The position numbers and the translations under genes are program-made. Below the pieces are notes generated by a model. That model was not told where the DNA came from, did no database searches, and worked only from the letters and a program-made list of their open reading frames with translations. 64,000 nucleotides of DNA from assembly GCA_017991835.1 (NCBI GenBank), contig JAGOPY010000008.1, positions 62,001-126,000 of the forward strand, read 5' to 3'. Below, piece after piece: positions 39,251-48,096 of the stretch; the stretch's first letter is position 1, and each line of letters starts with the position of its first letter. The stretch is from Bacteroidales bacterium (GTDB lineage: Bacteria > Bacteroidota > Bacteroidia > Bacteroidales > JAGOPY01).

Positions 39251-39940
39251 ATGGAATTTACCTGGTTTCAATGGATGGCATTATTTGCCCTGGGGATTTG
39301 CTTATCTGTCCTGACTTTTCACCTGATCCGCCTGATCCGGCAGGGTAGCCCTCAGGATTATTCCAAGCCTGCAGGAAGCATTTCCCGCGGGGTCCGGTAC
39401 GCTTTCACCGGGGCTATGAGCCCGGCGCGAAAAGCATCGGCATACCTTCACCTCCCCACCTATACAGCCGGTTTGATCTATCATTCCGGCACTTTTCTCT
39501 CATTCTTCCTGTTCTTCTTCATTATAACCGGTAATTTTCCGGAGGGATGGCTGGCCTTGCTTATCGTATCTTTTCTGGCCATTTCTGCATTGTGTGGTAT
39601 CGGTATTTTCATTAAAAGGATGGTCAAACAGGAATTGATGTCATTGTCAAATCCCGATGATTTTATTTCAAACCTTCTCGTAACTATTTTCCAGGTATTT
39701 ACTGTAATTATTCTTCTCTGTAATACTAACCTTATATCAGAGGGAACGACTGTCCAACTGCCCGGCTGCCCAACTGCCCAACTGATTTACTTTCTCCACT
39801 TCACACTCCTGATGCTATATGTCCCGGTTGGGAAACTGAGGCATTTGCTTTACTTTTTTGCTGCCAGGTATCACCTTGGATTTTTTTACGGGCGGAGAGG
39901 TGTATGGCCCTCCGGTAATATTAACAGCAAAGCCGGTTGA
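39251..39940 (+). CDS. DsrM-like membrane cytochrome b subunit
   Basis: 229 residues from ATG 39251, 8 bp after the dsrC stop. About five membrane helices with His residues (FTFHLIRLI-type first helix; IYHSGTFLSFFLFFFI; FLHFTLLMLYVPVGKLRHL) as in NarI/DsrM cytochromes b that pass quinol electrons to a DsrK partner. Residues about 167-178 (VQLPGCPTAQ) come from a CAACTGCCC-type repeat in frame in a loop. The next gene starts 1 bp after its stop. Confidence 0.75.
   Translation: MEFTWFQWMALFALGICLSVLTFHLIRLIRQGSPQDYSKPAGSISRGVRYAFTGAMSPARKASAYLHLPTYTAGLIYHSGTFLSFFLFFFIITGNFPEGWLALLIVSFLAISALCGIGIFIKRMVKQELMSLSNPDDFISNLLVTIFQVFTVIILLCNTNLISEGTTVQLPGCPTAQLIYFLHFTLLMLYVPVGKLRHLLYFFAARYHLGFFYGRRGVWPSGNINSKAG
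39752..39785. repeat. CAACTGCCC-type repeat inside the dsrM-like gene
   Basis: CCAACTGCCC appears three times in varied form (CCAACTGCCCGGCTGCCCAA, CTGCCCAACTG). It is read in frame as QLPGCPTAQL, between helices. Confidence 0.7.
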
Positions 39941-39941
39941 G

Positions 39942-41225
39942 ATGAATGAAGACATGAAGAGCAAGGCGCTCAGTAAATTAAATTCCAATGGCAGCAGCCG
40001 GTTGCTGACCCAGTTGAACAGCTGTGTACATTGCGGTTTATGCGCCGAGAGTTGCTTATATTACGAGGCTTTCAGAGAGGCCCGGTTCATACCGGCGAAA
40101 AAAGTAGAACTCGTCGCATCGGTATATCGCCGGTATTATACCCTGACGGGCAAGACCCTGCCCTGGCTGACGGGCGCAAAGGAACTCGACGATAAAATGA
40201 TCGCCGAAATGATCGATCTGCTTTATGGCGCCTGTACTATGTGCGGCCGTTGCAATCTGCATTGTTCCATCGGGCTCGATATTGCCCATGTTGTTTTTAC
40301 GGGTCGATCGATGCTGGCCGATATGAACCTGGTGCCGGATACATTGCAGGCTACAGTCGATGCCGCCATAAAAACAGGGAACAATATGGCAATCCCGACC
40401 CATGAACTGGTCGATACGATCAAGTGGCTCGAAGAAGACCTCCGGATGGAGGTGAACGACGACAATGCCTTTATCCCCCTGGATGAACCCGGAAAAAACA
40501 TCCTGTATACGCTAAATCCCCGGGAGCCCAAGTTTTTCCCGCTTTCGATCTCAGCCATGGCAAAGATTTTTCATTTTGCCGGGGAAAGCTGGACGATCTC
40601 GACGAAGATGTACGATGTAACCAATTACGGTTATTTCAGTGGCAATGAACAGGAAGCATCGGAGATTGCCGGCCGGTTGCACCGTGAGATAGAGTCTCTG
40701 GGAGCAAAAAGGTGTGTGCTGGCCGAATGTGGCCACGGATCCAGGGCTTTCCGCTGGGAAGCGCCGAATTATCTCGGCAAATCATTTGATTTTGACGTGC
40801 TGACTTCAGTGGAACTTATCGCTGAATATATCCGGGAAGGGAGGATCAAACTCGATCCGGGCAGGCTGAAAGGCAAAGTAACATTGCATGATCCGTGTAA
40901 CCTGGTTCGCGGGGGAGGGATATTTGAGGAACAACGGTATATTCTCAAACATGCTGTAAGTGATTTTACGGAGATGGAACCGCATGGTCCGGATAATCTT
41001 TGTTGCGGCGGCGGCGGGGGCCAGCTGGCCATGGGCGAGTACAATGAGCGAAGGATGAAAATCGCCGGCCTTAAAGCAGACCAGATCCGTAAAACCGGGG
41101 CGAAAATAGTCTGCACACCCTGCCATAACTGTGTGGATCAACTGATACAGACGAATGCAAGCTATAAGCTGGGAGTGAAAATAATGACATTGGCGGAAGT
41201 GGTGGCGGAAGCGATGGTGGAGTAA
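39942..41225 (+). CDS. DsrK/HdrD-like iron-sulfur protein
   Basis: 427 residues from ATG 39942, 1 bp after the dsrM-like stop; a longer frame would overlap it by 80 bp. Two 4Fe-4S sites near the N-terminus: CVHCGLCAESC (Cys28-38) and CTMCGRCNLHC (Cys98-108). Two CCG domains follow: HDPCNLVRGGG...LCCGGGGG and CTPCHNC, which hold the special 4Fe-4S cluster of heterodisulfide reductases. With the DsrM-like partner it should reduce the DsrC disulfide/trisulfide using menaquinol. Confidence 0.85.
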   Translation: MNEDMKSKALSKLNSNGSSRLLTQLNSCVHCGLCAESCLYYEAFREARFIPAKKVELVASVYRRYYTLTGKTLPWLTGAKELDDKMIAEMIDLLYGACTMCGRCNLHCSIGLDIAHVVFTGRSMLADMNLVPDTLQATVDAAIKTGNNMAIPTHELVDTIKWLEEDLRMEVNDDNAFIPLDEPGKNILYTLNPREPKFFPLSISAMAKIFHFAGESWTISTKMYDVTNYGYFSGNEQEASEIAGRLHREIESLGAKRCVLAECGHGSRAFRWEAPNYLGKSFDFDVLTSVELIAEYIREGRIKLDPGRLKGKVTLHDPCNLVRGGGIFEEQRYILKHAVSDFTEMEPHGPDNLCCGGGGGQLAMGEYNERRMKIAGLKADQIRKTGAKIVCTPCHNCVDQLIQTNASYKLGVKIMTLAEVVAEAMVE

Positions 41226-41235
41226 GACGGTAGGA

Positions 41236-41264
41236 GAATTTGGCGATTTGGCGATTTGGCGATT
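41236..41264. repeat. 8-bp tandem array (GATTTGGC)
   Basis: About three and a half GATTTGGC units between the dsrK-like stop and the desulfurase start, followed by GGAATTTGGAATTTGG just before the ATG. Confidence 0.85.
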
Positions 41265-41305
41265 TTCGATTGGATTGACGGATTTGGAATTTGGAATTTG
41301 GAATT

Positions 41306-42457
41306 ATGATATACTTAGACAACTCTGCAACGACATTCCCAAAACCGGAAGAGGTTTATCGTTTTATGGACAGCTTTTACAGGAAGAACGGGGTAAATCC
41401 GGGGAGATCCGGTTTTGATGCGGCCATTGAAACAGAGGAGGTAGTGTTCGGGACAAGAAAACTGCTTACGGAACTATTCAACGGAGATGACCCCAACAGG
41501 CTGACATTCAGCTACAACGCCAGCGACTCCCTGAATATGCTACTGCAAGGCCTGGCGGAGAGGGGCGATCATGTGATCACCACCATGCTTGAGCATAACT
41601 CGGTTCTCCGGCCGCTTCACCATTTGGAAACGGAGGGGATCATTGAAGTGACCCATATTCCGTTCGATTCCCACGGGTATGTTGATCCTGATGATATCAG
41701 GAAAGCCATTCGGCAAAACACTAAGATGGTTGTGGTCAACCATAGCTCAAATGTGATCGGTACGGTTCAGCCGGTGGCCGGGATTGGGAAAATTTGCCGG
41801 CAGCACGGCGTGTTCCTGATAGTTGATGCCAGCCAGAGCGCGGGTATCATTCCCATCGATATGAAAGCGATGAGCATCGATGCGCTGGCATTCACCGGCC
41901 ATAAATGCCTGATGGGGCCCACCGGAATAGGCGGATCTTATGTGATGGAGCATGTACCGGTGAGGTATACGCGGTTTGGAGGGACCGGCGTCAGGTCGGC
42001 ACAGAAAACTCACCTGGAGGAGTTTCCTTACCGCCTGGAGTGTGGCACCCTGAATATCGTGGGTGTAGCCGGGCTGCATGCCGGCGTAAATTGGGTGCTG
42101 GCGAAAGGCATTGAAAACCTGCACCGGATGGAGATCACTTTGTGGGATAAATTGAGAAAGGGTCTTCAGCAAATTCCGGGCGTAACGACCTATTGTGCTG
42201 AAAACCCTATAAATCAAAATGCTGTATTAAGTTTTAATATCCAGGGCTTTGATTCCGGCGATGTGGGAACCATGCTGGATGTGGACTACAATATTGCCTG
42301 CCGGACCGGTTTGCAGTGTGCCCCTCTGGTACATACAGGCCTGGGGACGGATAAGATTCACGGTACGGTAAGATTGAGTATCGGTGCATTCAATACGGAA
42401 GAACACGTCGATAAAGCTATCGAAGCGGTAGCGGATATAGCATCGCTGCGAAATTAA
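41306..42457 (+). CDS. Cysteine-desulfurase-family aminotransferase (class V, Csd/SufS-like)
   Basis: 383 residues from ATG 41306 (MIYLDNSATTFPKPEEV). PLP-binding Lys in ALAFTGHKCLMGPTG, HNSVLRPL, VDASQSAGIIPID and the catalytic Cys region CRTGLQCAPLVHTGLGT. It should take sulfur from cysteine and give a persulfide. It follows the DsrC-M-K genes after a repeat array of about 80 bp; it may feed sulfur to DsrC, which is inference. Confidence 0.88.
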   Translation: MIYLDNSATTFPKPEEVYRFMDSFYRKNGVNPGRSGFDAAIETEEVVFGTRKLLTELFNGDDPNRLTFSYNASDSLNMLLQGLAERGDHVITTMLEHNSVLRPLHHLETEGIIEVTHIPFDSHGYVDPDDIRKAIRQNTKMVVVNHSSNVIGTVQPVAGIGKICRQHGVFLIVDASQSAGIIPIDMKAMSIDALAFTGHKCLMGPTGIGGSYVMEHVPVRYTRFGGTGVRSAQKTHLEEFPYRLECGTLNIVGVAGLHAGVNWVLAKGIENLHRMEITLWDKLRKGLQQIPGVTTYCAENPINQNAVLSFNIQGFDSGDVGTMLDVDYNIACRTGLQCAPLVHTGLGTDKIHGTVRLSIGAFNTEEHVDKAIEAVADIASLRN

Positions 42458-42485
42458 GCCCGGCGACGCACCGTATAAGCAGGAA

Positions 42486-42776
42486 TCAATACCTTCTGAA
42501 GTCGCGCCTTTGCTGAGGACGTGGTCCGCCTTCTCCGGCCGGCCTGGCTTTCTTCACCACGATCTGGCTGTGATCGTATTCGGCTTCATTCAGCTCTTCG
42601 ATAGCTTTGTTGGCCTCATCATCGTTTTTCATCTCAACGAATCCGAATCGTTTGGAACGACCCGTCATCTTGTCAAAGATCACATTGGCGGAAACCACTT
42701 CTCCATATTCGGAAAACAACGTCCTTAGGTCTTCGCTGGTGGTGTTAGCGCTGAGCTTTGCAATAAAAATGTTCAT
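42486..42776 (-). CDS. RRM-domain RNA-binding protein
   Basis: 96 residues: one RNA recognition motif with RNP2 (IFIAKL) and RNP1 (KRFGFVEM), then an Arg/Gly/Gln-rich tail (GGPRPQQRRDFRRY). Small proteins of this type bind single-stranded RNA and are often cold-induced in Bacteroidota and cyanobacteria. The promoter box at 42885 implies a leader of about 100 nt, long enough for RNA-structure control. Confidence 0.9.
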   Translation of the reverse strand: MNIFIAKLSANTTSEDLRTLFSEYGEVVSANVIFDKMTGRSKRFGFVEMKNDDEANKAIEELNEAEYDHSQIVVKKARPAGEGGPRPQQRRDFRRY

Positions 42777-42884
42777 GTGGAATAATAAATAAAAGATTAA
42801 TAATAGAGAAAATTTAAGAGGTTTAAAATGTCTGGGTGATTTCTGGGAGGGTTATGTTTTTTGACTGTGATTAATTGTTTAGTA

Positions 42885-42892
42885 CAAAGATA
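42885..42892 (-). promoter_or_regulatory. -7 promoter box (TATCTTTG) for the RRM gene
   Basis: Perfect TAnnTTTG on the minus strand, 108 bp before the start codon, followed by GTAC as at the other TATCTTTG boxes. Confidence 0.6.
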
Positions 42893-42933
42893 AACTGAAA
42901 ATGACCCAAATGAATAACTAACAAAAAAAAATT

Positions 42934-44640
42934 TTATTCCACCTTTATTTTTACCAGCCGGCTGTTGATCCCGGGCGGGAGAATACCCGTTTTCAGCGAC
43001 ACCTTCATGTAATAGATTCCGGGTTTTTCGGGCATTGTCATCCTGAATGATGTTTGGTAATTGTTTTCTGATCCCAGTTGGGAGATGTTCTCAAAGAGCC
43101 GGTACTGGACAGGTTTTCCTTGCTGTAAAAGCAGGTACGAGAGAAACACTTCACCCGTTTTGACATCTGAAAAATCCAAAGGGCCGTTAACGGGGCGATT
43201 TAGAATTACCGTGAACTCCTGTTCTGTCCCTGCTTTAAAACTGTTATCATTCGGAATAATTTCTGCCCTGAGCCAGTTATAAGACCTGAAGTCATCGACA
43301 GATGTATAAAGGATTTTCCGGCCATTCGGGTTCATAATGCTGTCATATCCGTATGTCACGAGATCCGACGGAGATATGGTGTTCCGGGGAAACAGCAGGA
43401 GAACCTTGCGTCCCTGCAACTTTGCTTCTATGTCCTCAAGATCATATTGGTTGTTGCGATATAGTGCGTTATTGAAGGAAAACGCCTCCTTACCTGTATA
43501 GAACCTGTAAAGCGAGGGTATCTGGTAGCCACCGATAAATACCACCGGACGGTCGCCGGCAATCTTTTCCACTTCTTTCGAGAACGTCTTCCACCCGATC
43601 ATCTCCAGCCTGACCATCCGGGTGTACTTTTCAGGAAGAAAATCCGCCATCAGGAAAACGCGTCCCGAAATAATCAGTAAAATGGTCACCAGTCCGGCCA
43701 CGGTGGCAAAGCGGACCATTTTCCGGTTTTTCCCCCATTCTATAAAAGTTACCAGGAACAAAGGCAGGAGCCCGGCCATGGTCCAGTTAGCTTCAACCCG
43801 TCCCTTTAACATTAGGAGGAAAGGCAGCAGGAGACTGCCCGCAGCCGAGAATTTCAGGGCTTTTTCATAAGTGTTTCCTGGTTTGAACCGGAACAGGGAC
43901 CAAATGACCGGGATGAACAGGATGGGATTGATCAGTCCTGCCTGGCCCACCAGATAATCGAGGAAATTTGTCCAGCGGAAATATTCATCATGGCTTCTTT
44001 CGGTGAGATGATAGTAAAATGTCGGAAAGTCGTGGTGATACTGCCACAACAAATGGGGCAGAAGCAGGATGGTTGTGGTAGCCACCGCCAGCCAGAAAGA
44101 ACCTTTCCGGAAAAGGTTAAGGTTTGATAGCACTGTGAAAAAGATCACCACGATGCCCAGGTATTTACTGTAGAACAATCCGGCCATGACCGTGCCCAGC
44201 AGCAAAGCGGACCGGATGTCATACTTTTCGGTAAATTTCTTGTATACCAGGAAAAAAAGGGCAGTGAAAAAAATCATTGCCGAGTCGGGTAAAGCCAGGA
44301 AGCCCGTTATTTGAAAAAATAAAAAAGAGAAGAACAATAGGGCAAAAAAGAAGATGTTGGTCGGTTTTGCCTGGAAAAAAAGGATGCCGATTGTCCCTGC
44401 CGATAAAAGAACGAAGAATACCCTCAGACCGAATTCACCGTGGAAAAGCCATGTCCCGGCTTTGATCATCATAGCGGTCAAAGGCGGATGGTCGTAATAT
44501 CCCCAGGCTGGAAATTCCGAATAAAGGAAATAGTAGGCTTCATCATGGAGGAGGCCTGTTAGTCCGGCCTGGAAAGAATTAATGATCAGCCATATAATAA
44601 TAAAGGCAATAAAAATTATGACCGATTTTTCTTTTTGCAT
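42934..44640 (-). CDS. GT39/ArnT-like membrane glycosyltransferase
   Basis: 568 residues with 11-12 membrane helices in the first 350, then a periplasmic beta domain. First-loop motifs GLLHDEAYYFLYSEFPAWGY and YYDHPPLTAMM match PMT_2 enzymes that use polyprenyl-phosphate sugars. The C-terminal domain (about 450-568) is an Ig-like fold (FTVILNRPVNGPLDFSDVKT, MPEKPGIYYMKVSLK). It stands alone between the RRM gene and a T9SS gene; the acceptor could be a T9SS-exported protein, which is speculative. Confidence 0.8.
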   Translation of the reverse strand: MQKEKSVIIFIAFIIIWLIINSFQAGLTGLLHDEAYYFLYSEFPAWGYYDHPPLTAMMIKAGTWLFHGEFGLRVFFVLLSAGTIGILFFQAKPTNIFFFALLFFSFLFFQITGFLALPDSAMIFFTALFFLVYKKFTEKYDIRSALLLGTVMAGLFYSKYLGIVVIFFTVLSNLNLFRKGSFWLAVATTTILLLPHLLWQYHHDFPTFYYHLTERSHDEYFRWTNFLDYLVGQAGLINPILFIPVIWSLFRFKPGNTYEKALKFSAAGSLLLPFLLMLKGRVEANWTMAGLLPLFLVTFIEWGKNRKMVRFATVAGLVTILLIISGRVFLMADFLPEKYTRMVRLEMIGWKTFSKEVEKIAGDRPVVFIGGYQIPSLYRFYTGKEAFSFNNALYRNNQYDLEDIEAKLQGRKVLLLFPRNTISPSDLVTYGYDSIMNPNGRKILYTSVDDFRSYNWLRAEIIPNDNSFKAGTEQEFTVILNRPVNGPLDFSDVKTGEVFLSYLLLQQGKPVQYRLFENISQLGSENNYQTSFRMTMPEKPGIYYMKVSLKTGILPPGINSRLVKIKVE

Positions 44641-44699
44641 CAGACCTCATCCATTGTTAGGAGATACCGGATTAATGAACCACTTTCTCCCCGGATTAC

Positions 44700-47600
44700 T
44701 TATTTAAGAAGATATTTCAGATAGGCCAATTCCCGGCCGTTTTCAGTTATCCTGGCCAGGTAGATCCCCGGGGAGTACCCTGTAAGGTCTATGGTTGACG
44801 ACGGGTTGGATGACGAAAACCTGATTTCGTGGTCACGGATGATAGTTCTGCCGTAAGCATCGGCCACAGTAAGGTGGCAGATGTCATGCTTTCCGGTGGT
44901 TTCCAGCCGGAGGGTTCCATTGCCGGGGTTGGGATATAGTGAGAATCCGTTGTCGGATGACGGATCATCAATACCGTTGCAGGCAGCGAAATCAAAAATG
45001 ATGAGCCGGTTATCCGTAGTGACACACCCGGCGGGTGAGGTTACCGTCACCCAAATGTTTTTAAGGTCAAAACCGATACCGGTGGTGGTAATAGGGATAG
45101 TTCTGACCGTATCGCCGTTTGACCAGAGGTATTTGGTGCCTGCGCCCCAGTAGCCGGCATCCAGTTGAACAGTGTCAAATACGCATATAGTCAGGTCGGG
45201 GCCCAGATTAACGGCCGGTGTCGGATTTACGATAACAGTTACCGATCCGACAACCTGCTTATATCCGTCGTCAAGTTGTACGGTATACGTTGTGGTGACG
45301 GTGGGCGTTACAAACGGGCTGGAAGTGGTATTGCTGAATCCGGGAGGATTGGAACTCCAGTTGTAAGTATATTGCCAATCGGCACCACCACTGGCCATAG
45401 CGAACAATTGGGTGGTTTCACCGGAACAAATGGTATCGGGCAGCGCCTGTGGTTGAACCGCCAGAGGCCCCCCGGTTACCGTCACTATCGTTACATCGGG
45501 GTCTTCGCTGATACAACCGGTTTCCGTATCGGTTACTGTCAATGAAAACATGGTCGTTACTTCCAGTAAAGTCGTTGTTGGATGCTGGACATTCGGGTTT
45601 ACTAAACTACCGGCCGGTTCCCAGTGATAGGAATAGGATCCCGAACCCGAACCCGCATACCCGTGAAGAGTCGTGGATGTGCCGTAAGGAATAGACTGGT
45701 CTGTTCCCGCGTCGGGCAAAGGATGGGCGTATACGGGCAGGGTGACGTTTCCGTTGACGGTACTGTACCCGTCATAAAGGCTGAGGTGGTAGGTAGTGGT
45801 GACAGAAGGATTCACGAATGGATTTGCCAGGTCGGAATTGAACCCGGAAGGGGTTGATGTCCAGGTATAGATATAACTGCCGGAGCCTCCGGTGGGCATA
45901 GCATGAAGCTGGCTTTCGTTACCGGTGCAGATTCCTTCCGGGTCGGCGTATGGAAAGCACCCCAGGGCGCCGCCAAGCACATTGATCAGCACCTGGTCGG
46001 AGTTCACGCATCCCCCGGCATTATCGGTAACGGTGAGAGTGAAGAGCGTAGTGCCGGTAAGATTGACGGAGGTCGGTTGAAGCACGTGCGGGTTGACCAG
46101 CAGGGCGGCAGGTGACCAGTCGTAGGTAAAATCACCTGAGCCTCCTGTCAGCGAAGCCAATATGGTGGTTGCCGTTCCGTTGGCGATGGTCTGGTCATCA
46201 CCGGCGTACACATCCGGTACCGGATTCAGGGTCACATTAATGTAGTCGGTATCGGTACATCCTCCTTCGCCGGTAACCTTGCACCAATGGGTTCCTGAAG
46301 TGGTAATTTCAGATATCTGTGTTGTATCTCCATTGCTCCATAGATAATGTTCAAAACCGGAACCGGCATCCAGGTAAAATGGCTCATAAGCGCAGAGGGT
46401 AGTATCGTTCCCGATATATACTTCGGGTTGTTCACGGACCACAACAATATGGAAGGCATTTTTCATCACCCCGTACAGATAAACATTGAGGGTAACCCAA
46501 TAATTACCCGTATTGGTAAACAGGTGCGTAGGGTTGACCAGAGTCGACTGATTTTCAGCACCTGAACCCGGGTCGCCGAAATTCCATTTCACGGAGTCAG
46601 GATTATCGGAAGCGCTGGTATAAAACTGGACCGGTGTTCCGTCGCAGGAAGGGACATCCCAGTAAAAGTCGGCGGAAAGGTAGAAGAATGACTGGATAAA
46701 TGGTGGCAATCCATATCTTGATTGACGGCCAGCCAGATTTACTGCATTATCGGTGAATCCACATCCGGTGCCGGCCACATTTGGGGAATTGATCCGTGAC
46801 AGGTATGCGCTTCCATTCCGGGCAATATACATACGATTATCAGGCCCCAGTTGAAGGGCACCGATCGGGTCGGCGTCCTGGGCGACACTACCGACCATCA
46901 CTTTTGAATCCAGGATTTCATCCGGATCATTGGTCGATACGTCATATTGCCAGATGCGCTTGTTAGCCTTCCATTCCCCAATGTAAAGGAAGTGGCTGTT
47001 AGGTGAGAATTCAACGCCATAAGGTCCACCGGGATCAGAACCTCCCGGGTTGACATAATTATAATCGGTTACAAGATGTGAAACTGTTCCGCTTGAATTG
47101 CTGAAATTGCTGATCGAAACATGGAAAGCGGTATTATTGGCAATACCAATTTTCGAACCATCCGGCGAGACTTTAATATACCCTTTGGAGGCTTCCATAT
47201 CCCCGGTAATGGCTGGTCCGGTATGGCTTATCACCGGTGTGACATTGACCCCGTTGGTTGTTACTTCAAATGCGTAATATGCATCTGAATTCCAGAGATG
47301 TGTAATTACCCAGATAGATATACCGTTGCTATGCCCTACCGCAGTCACTTTTTCACAAGCATACGGAAGAAGGGAGATGTTTTTTTCAGTGGTCACCACA
47401 TCACCCAGGCCACCTTCAAGGGTCATATCTACACGTGAATAACACAGGCCGGCAGCAAGACCGTTATCCTTGGCATCGACGGTGAAAATATAGTACTGGG
47501 TTGTACTTCCCGGTTTGGGGACGATGATCCCCGACTGGGTGCTGGAGGAATGCCCCAGCAATCCGCTTCCGTGAGGCATCTGGTCATGTTCGCGGTTATA

Positions 47601-47828
47601 TACGAATCGGCCGTCGGTATAAAACTCCAGGTTGCCTGAGGATGTGGATATAGACGAGCATCCTTCCCCGGTGTTGAGAGCCCCGTTTGTCAGTGCTACC
47701 GGTGCTCCCATGGCGAAGCTCAGGCCCGCATTAACGCCGAAATACCAGTAATTTGCCTGCTTTTGTCCCATAGAGCTCTGACACACTAAAAGGACAGTAG
47801 AGATGATCAGCAATCTTTTTAAAGCCAC
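44700..47828 (-). CDS. T9SS type A surface protein with propeller and PKD/SprB-like repeats
   Basis: 1042 residues starting with GTG 47828 (signal ending QSSMGQ). Residues about 22-400 are a propeller-like domain (NYWYFGVNAGLSFA, EFYTDGRFVYNREHDQMPHG, LGPDNRMYIA), common at the start of large Bacteroidota exported proteins. A PKD domain follows (VKWNFGDPGSGAENQSTLVN). Four or five SprB-like modules come next (PVPDVYAGDDQTIANGTATT, GSGSYSYHWEPAGSLVNPNV). The last 80 residues are a type A sorting domain (FSLYPNPGNGTLRLE, GIYLARI). It is divergent from the giant gene at 48097. Confidence 0.85.
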   Translation of the reverse strand: MALKRLLIISTVLLVCQSSMGQKQANYWYFGVNAGLSFAMGAPVALTNGALNTGEGCSSISTSSGNLEFYTDGRFVYNREHDQMPHGSGLLGHSSSTQSGIIVPKPGSTTQYYIFTVDAKDNGLAAGLCYSRVDMTLEGGLGDVVTTEKNISLLPYACEKVTAVGHSNGISIWVITHLWNSDAYYAFEVTTNGVNVTPVISHTGPAITGDMEASKGYIKVSPDGSKIGIANNTAFHVSISNFSNSSGTVSHLVTDYNYVNPGGSDPGGPYGVEFSPNSHFLYIGEWKANKRIWQYDVSTNDPDEILDSKVMVGSVAQDADPIGALQLGPDNRMYIARNGSAYLSRINSPNVAGTGCGFTDNAVNLAGRQSRYGLPPFIQSFFYLSADFYWDVPSCDGTPVQFYTSASDNPDSVKWNFGDPGSGAENQSTLVNPTHLFTNTGNYWVTLNVYLYGVMKNAFHIVVVREQPEVYIGNDTTLCAYEPFYLDAGSGFEHYLWSNGDTTQISEITTSGTHWCKVTGEGGCTDTDYINVTLNPVPDVYAGDDQTIANGTATTILASLTGGSGDFTYDWSPAALLVNPHVLQPTSVNLTGTTLFTLTVTDNAGGCVNSDQVLINVLGGALGCFPYADPEGICTGNESQLHAMPTGGSGSYIYTWTSTPSGFNSDLANPFVNPSVTTTYHLSLYDGYSTVNGNVTLPVYAHPLPDAGTDQSIPYGTSTTLHGYAGSGSGSYSYHWEPAGSLVNPNVQHPTTTLLEVTTMFSLTVTDTETGCISEDPDVTIVTVTGGPLAVQPQALPDTICSGETTQLFAMASGGADWQYTYNWSSNPPGFSNTTSSPFVTPTVTTTYTVQLDDGYKQVVGSVTVIVNPTPAVNLGPDLTICVFDTVQLDAGYWGAGTKYLWSNGDTVRTIPITTTGIGFDLKNIWVTVTSPAGCVTTDNRLIIFDFAACNGIDDPSSDNGFSLYPNPGNGTLRLETTGKHDICHLTVADAYGRTIIRDHEIRFSSSNPSSTIDLTGYSPGIYLARITENGRELAYLKYLLK

Positions 47829-48096
47829 TTTGAATGAAGATTAAAGATGATAAATGTAAAAATAATATTAATTCATGATTTTCAATCATAATGATTTATG
47901 TTTTTATTCGTGGCTTTTACCCAAACATATTTTTTAATGCAACCAGTAGAAAATTTACTTTGTAAACGATAAATCAATTTGTTTAAAAATATCTATCTTT
48001 ATCCTGAAAAATGCCGGGCCAATTTTGAAGAATATGTTTAAACCCAATATCATAAAATGAACTGACAAAAGCAAATTAACTACTAAACTATTGATT

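Noticed and set aside
38925..41225. Dissimilatory sulfite reduction locus
   Set aside because: Only dsrC, dsrM-like and dsrK-like genes are present; without dsrAB the window does not support sulfate or sulfite respiration.
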